From Candidatus Latescibacterota bacterium (lineage in GTDB: Bacteria; JAAXHH01; JACQVL01), in assembly GCA_016209865.1 (NCBI GenBank), contig JACQVL010000031.1:1-9342 (forward strand): a DNA stretch of 9,342 nt, given 5' to 3'. Below, piece by piece: positions 6,500 to 9,342 of the stretch. Within the stretch, counting starts at the first letter, position 1. Each line of letters opens with the position of its first letter. The translations under genes were made by a program, and so were the position numbers. Below the pieces are notes generated by a model that had not been told where the DNA came from, did not search any database, and saw only the letters and a program-made list of their open reading frames with translations.

Positions 6500-9342
6500 A
6501 TGGCCACAGAGGAGATGGGTTCACAACTCGCAACGCAGACGCCGGCGGTCGAGGTCCGCAACGGACACGGCAAGCGCAACGGGCACGGCAAGGCGGGCAG
6601 CCAGACGAAGAAAGGCCGACGGGCCAGCGCGAAGAAGCGCGGTGGGCTGACCGTCAGGCGGCAGTACACCGTGCCCGGCGTCGACCCGTTCGACCAGGTG
6701 GAGTGGGACCGCCGGACGGCGACGATCACCGGGGAGAGCGGCGAGGTCGTGTTCGAGCAGAAGGATGTGGAGGTGCCCACGTTCTGGTCGCAGTTGGCGA
6801 CGAACGTCGTCGTCTCGAAGTACTTCCGCGGGCCGCTCGGCACCCCGCAGCGGGAGCGCAGCGTCCGCCAGATGATCAGCCGGATCACGAACACCCTGAC
6901 CGGCTGGGGCCGCGCCCAGGGCTACTTCGCCACCCCGGACGACGCGGCCGCGTTCCATGCGGAACTGACCCACATCCTCCTCAACCAGAAGGCGACGTTC
7001 AACAGCCCGGTGTGGTTTAATGTCGGGGTTGAGGAACACCCGCAAAGCTCGGCGTGCCAACCCTATCATGCGCTCGTTTCAACGCCGGACGGCATGATTC
7101 CGATCGGGCAGCTTGTCGAAGAAGGCCAGATCGGACATGAGGTCTATGACTCGAACGGCATCACACGGGTGATTGCGGTCAAGGCCAATGGGCAAAAGCC
7201 GATCTATCGGGTCACCCTTCGCAACGGCAACTTCATCGAAGCCACGCCGGATCATCTGGTCAAAGCCGTCTCAGAGCGACGGACTCAACCGGCTTGGCTG
7301 CGTGTGGATCAGCTCACGGATGGCATGCGGCTCCACCTTCATCCGCACAGAGCGAAGGTGACTGAGCCTGTTCTGGTCGCGTCTGGAGAGCTTCCCTCTT
7401 GGGAATCCTCTCCATTCTCAGTCATCGACCCGGTCGAAGAAATCGGCGACGAGCAACGAGTCCGTGAAGCCCAGGCGGCGCTGGCTGGCTGGCTCCAGGC
7501 GGATGGGTTCGTCGGTCAGTACAAGCATGGAACCAACACATCTCTCACGATTGAGTTCCAGGTTGCCAATGATGAAGAGTATGCCTGGATCATCGAACGC
7601 CTCGACCTCGTCTTCGGGGATGTTCATCGGCACGTCCGTGAAGTCGAAACAAAGGATAAGACGCTTCATGTCCGCAGGATTCGATTGTACGGTAAGGTCC
7701 TGCGTGAGTTCGTCGTGGAATGGGACCTGCTGGCGCGTGGGACCGAGATCCGCGTGCCTTCGAGGCTCTGGAAGGCTTCACGTGGCGAGATTGTCGCGTA
7801 CCTGCGCAGTGTTTTCCAGGCAGATGGGTACGTGACCATCCGCCGTGATCAAGATCGTGGACAGGAAAGCAGCCACATCGCGGTCGCTGTCATCGGTGAG
7901 CGGTGGACTGAGGACTTGCAGTTGTTGCTGAATGTCATGGGGATCTATTCCCGCCGTCTGCCCAAGATGGATCGTCGGAGCAACCGTCATGATCTCTACG
8001 AGGTGCAGATTAATATTGGCTCAGAACGAACACGGTATGCTGAACTGGTCGGGTTTATCAGTGAGGAGAAGCAACGCCGATTGCGTGAGTCATTGAGTCT
8101 GCCACGCCAGAAGAACTGTGGCGATCTGAGAGAGGAAGAGATCGTCTCTATCGAATCTCTCGGCATCCAGGATGTATACGATATCCAAACTGAGTCGGGC
8201 GAGTACCTCTCCAATAACGTGGCTGTCCATAACTGCTTCATCCTTTCCGTCGACGACACGATGGAATCGATCCTCGACTGGTGCAAGACGGAAGGGATGA
8301 TTTTCAAGGGCGGCTCCGGGTCGGGCATCAACCTGTCGAAGATCCGGTCGTCGAAAGAGACGCTCTCCGCCGGCGGCCAGGCGTCCGGGCCGATCTCGTT
8401 CATGCGGGCGGCGGACTCCGTCGCCGGGTCGATCAAGTCGGGCGGGAAGACCCGGCGGGCAGCGAAGATGGTCGTCCTGAACATCGACCATCCGGACGTC
8501 GTCGAGTTCATCTGGTGCAAGGCGACGGAGGAGAAGAAGGCCTGGGCCTTAGGCGCGGCGGGCTGGGACATGTCCCTCAACGGGGAGGCGTGGAGTTCGA
8601 TCCAGTTCCAGAACGCGAACAACTCCGTCCGGGTGACGGAGGAGTTCATGCGGGTGTACGACCAGGGAAAGGACTGGCCGCTGCGGGCGGTGACGACCGG
8701 GAAGGTGCTGGAGACGCACCCGGCGCGCGATCTGATGCGATGGATCGCGGAGGCGGCCTGGCAGTGCGGCGATCCGGGCATGCAGTACGACACGACGATC
8801 AACGACTGGCACACCTGCCCGAACAGCGGGCGGATCAATGCGAGTAATCCGTGCTGCATCACCGGTGACACCCTCATCGCGGTAGCAGATGGACGCAACG
8901 CTGTGCCGATCCGAGAGTTAGTTGGACAGGAGGTTCCAGTCTATGCTTGGGATCACCGGACGTGTAAGACTGTTATCGCAAGGATGTGGAACATCGGTAT
9001 CAAGCGGCAGCAGGTGCCTGTCTATCGTGTGACATTGGATGATGGTTCATCCTTCCGCGCCACTGATGACCATCTCATTATGCTTCGTGATGGGTCGTAT
9101 CGGCAGGTTAAGGATTTGAAAGCAGGCGATTCACTGAATCCATTCCATTCCAAGATCCGCCAACCGCCTGACATACGTACTGCACGCCGCTACGTCTACA
9201 CAGGTCAGGGTTGGCGGGCGCAGTATCGCTGGGTCTGGGCAGCAGTCCACGGTAAGAAGCCTGAAGGTTATCACCTTCACCATCGAGATTTCAACAGCCT
9301 GAATGATCGCCTGGACAACTTGCAATTACTGATACCAGAGGA
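6500..9342 (+). CDS. nrdJ: Class II (adenosylcobalamin-dependent) ribonucleoside-diphosphate reductase with two inteins; 3' end outside window
   Basis: Makes deoxyribonucleotides from ribonucleotides using a B12-generated thiyl radical, with no need for oxygen. ATG at 6500 follows GAGGAGGAG (6486-6494). The frame is open for 947 codons to the window edge. Reductase segments are residues 1-185, 579-785 and the part beyond the window. Residues 1-50 are basic and low-complexity. Then come family blocks VPGVDPFDQVEWDRR (56-70), KYFRGPLGTPQRERSVRQMI, NSPVWFNVGVEE, CFILSVDDTMESIL (579-592), FKGGSGSGINLSKIRSSKE, FMRAADSVAGSIKSGGKTRR, NANNSVRV and NDWHTCPNSGRINASNPC (768-785). No N-terminal ATP cone is seen. 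Inteins occupy 186-578 and 786 onward. After splicing, C579 is the first cysteine of the redox pair and C785 (NPC, normally followed by SEY) is the thiyl-radical cysteine, matching C134 and C322 of Thermotoga maritima NrdJ by motif. Confidence 0.95.
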   Translation, partial: MATEEMGSQLATQTPAVEVRNGHGKRNGHGKAGSQTKKGRRASAKKRGGLTVRRQYTVPGVDPFDQVEWDRRTATITGESGEVVFEQKDVEVPTFWSQLATNVVVSKYFRGPLGTPQRERSVRQMISRITNTLTGWGRAQGYFATPDDAAAFHAELTHILLNQKATFNSPVWFNVGVEEHPQSSACQPYHALVSTPDGMIPIGQLVEEGQIGHEVYDSNGITRVIAVKANGQKPIYRVTLRNGNFIEATPDHLVKAVSERRTQPAWLRVDQLTDGMRLHLHPHRAKVTEPVLVASGELPSWESSPFSVIDPVEEIGDEQRVREAQAALAGWLQADGFVGQYKHGTNTSLTIEFQVANDEEYAWIIERLDLVFGDVHRHVREVETKDKTLHVRRIRLYGKVLREFVVEWDLLARGTEIRVPSRLWKASRGEIVAYLRSVFQADGYVTIRRDQDRGQESSHIAVAVIGERWTEDLQLLLNVMGIYSRRLPKMDRRSNRHDLYEVQINIGSERTRYAELVGFISEEKQRRLRESLSLPRQKNCGDLREEEIVSIESLGIQDVYDIQTESGEYLSNNVAVHNCFILSVDDTMESILDWCKTEGMIFKGGSGSGINLSKIRSSKETLSAGGQASGPISFMRAADSVAGSIKSGGKTRRAAKMVVLNIDHPDVVEFIWCKATEEKKAWALGAAGWDMSLNGEAWSSIQFQNANNSVRVTEEFMRVYDQGKDWPLRAVTTGKVLETHPARDLMRWIAEAAWQCGDPGMQYDTTINDWHTCPNSGRINASNPCCITGDTLIAVADGRNAVPIRELVGQEVPVYAWDHRTCKTVIARMWNIGIKRQQVPVYRVTLDDGSSFRATDDHLIMLRDGSYRQVKDLKAGDSLNPFHSKIRQPPDIRTARRYVYTGQGWRAQYRWVWAAVHGKKPEGYHLHHRDFNSLNDRLDNLQLLIPE
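6557..6592 (+). repeat. Tandem 18-bp duplication in the nrdJ N-terminal extension
   Basis: Two adjacent 18-bp units (6557-6574 and 6575-6592) differ at one base and encode RNGHGK twice (residues 20-31). They lie in the basic low-complexity leader of NrdJ, ahead of the conserved fold, and look like a recent in-frame slippage duplication. Confidence 0.85.
7055..8233 (+). mobile_element. Intein 1 in NrdJ, complete, with LAGLIDADG homing endonuclease (393 aa)
   Basis: Self-splicing protein element translated in frame with NrdJ (host residues 186-578). Block A starts at C186: CQPYHALVSTPDGMIPIGQL. Block B has the TxxH motif in IEATPDHLVKAV (T249, H252). The C-terminal blocks are VYDIQTESGEYLSNN and NVAVHN, with the penultimate His and terminal Asn, followed by Cys579 as the +1 nucleophile. 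All splicing residues are present. The endonuclease domain has two dodecapeptide motifs, LAGWLQADG (328-336) and LRSVFQADG (435-443). Both catalytic aspartates (D335, D442) are kept, so both splicing and homing look intact. Splicing would join HPQSSA to CFILSV, restoring the conserved NrdJ block. Codon use is more T-ending and less GC-rich than in the reductase segments, consistent with horizontal acquisition. Confidence 0.95.
8855..9342 (+). mobile_element. Intein 2 in NrdJ with HNH homing endonuclease (C-terminal end outside window)
   Basis: Second in-frame intein, starting at host residue C786 after NASNPC. Block A is CITGDTLIAVADGRNAVPIR, a classic start. Block B carries TxxH in FRATDDHLIML (T855, H858), followed by the usual RQVKDLKAGDSL segment. 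The endonuclease part has WVWAAVHGKKPEGYHLHHRD and FNSLNDRLDNLQLL (about residues 912-944). This is the H-H...N...N-L pattern of HNH-type homing enzymes of the phage/intein HNH_3 group, not LAGLIDADG. The expected downstream host sequence is SEYMFLDD-like, so the +1 residue should be Ser. The C-terminal blocks F and G (His-Asn end) lie beyond the window, so splicing competence cannot be confirmed here. Codon use resembles intein 1 rather than the host segments. Confidence 0.9.

Noticed and set aside
7996-8898. Minus-strand open frame (300 codons) opposite the intein 1/NrdJ region
   Set aside because: It crosses the intein-extein border on the opposite strand and shows no family features; the plus frame is strongly supported.

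Overview
This is a GC-rich bacterial chromosomal window holding three unrelated transcription units. The MacA-type adaptor with an FtsX-type ABC transporter, the cytoplasmic GH36 enzyme and the long class II (B12-dependent) ribonucleotide reductase suggest a free-living, GC-rich, probably diderm bacterium. The sequence alone does not fix the phylum. All genes are read from sequence and family motifs only.

Left part (1-3680, minus strand): an export operon, read right to left. It starts at a good sigma70-type promoter (3649-3677). The order is a small secreted protein, a MacA/HlyD-type adaptor (4-nt ATGA overlap), a MacB/LolD-type ATPase (3-nt gap), an FtsX-fold permease (12-nt gap) and a second permease (3-nt gap) that runs off the left edge. 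Together they should form a split MacAB-like machine, with ATPase and permeases as separate chains and two different permeases. Middle (3707-5638, minus strand): a GH36 alpha-galactosidase-like enzyme with no signal peptide. Between it and nrdR lies a 318-bp divergent intergenic region (5639-5956).

Right part (5957-9342, plus strand): nrdR, the Zn-ribbon/ATP-cone repressor of ribonucleotide reductase genes, followed by nrdJ, the class II reductase itself. Two promoters precede nrdR. The distal one has a near-perfect NrdR box (15 of 16 consensus positions) in the -35/-10 spacer and a weaker second box exactly 32 bp downstream, so autoregulated repression is likely.

The most striking feature is nrdJ. 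Its reading frame stays open from 6500 to the window end because two inteins interrupt it, each at a catalytic cysteine. Intein 1 (7055-8233, 393 aa) is complete and carries a two-motif LAGLIDADG homing endonuclease. Intein 2 (from 8855, cut by the window end) carries an HNH-type endonuclease. The reductase cannot form its active site until both have spliced out. No rRNA, tRNA, CRISPR array, transposon or riboswitch was seen.
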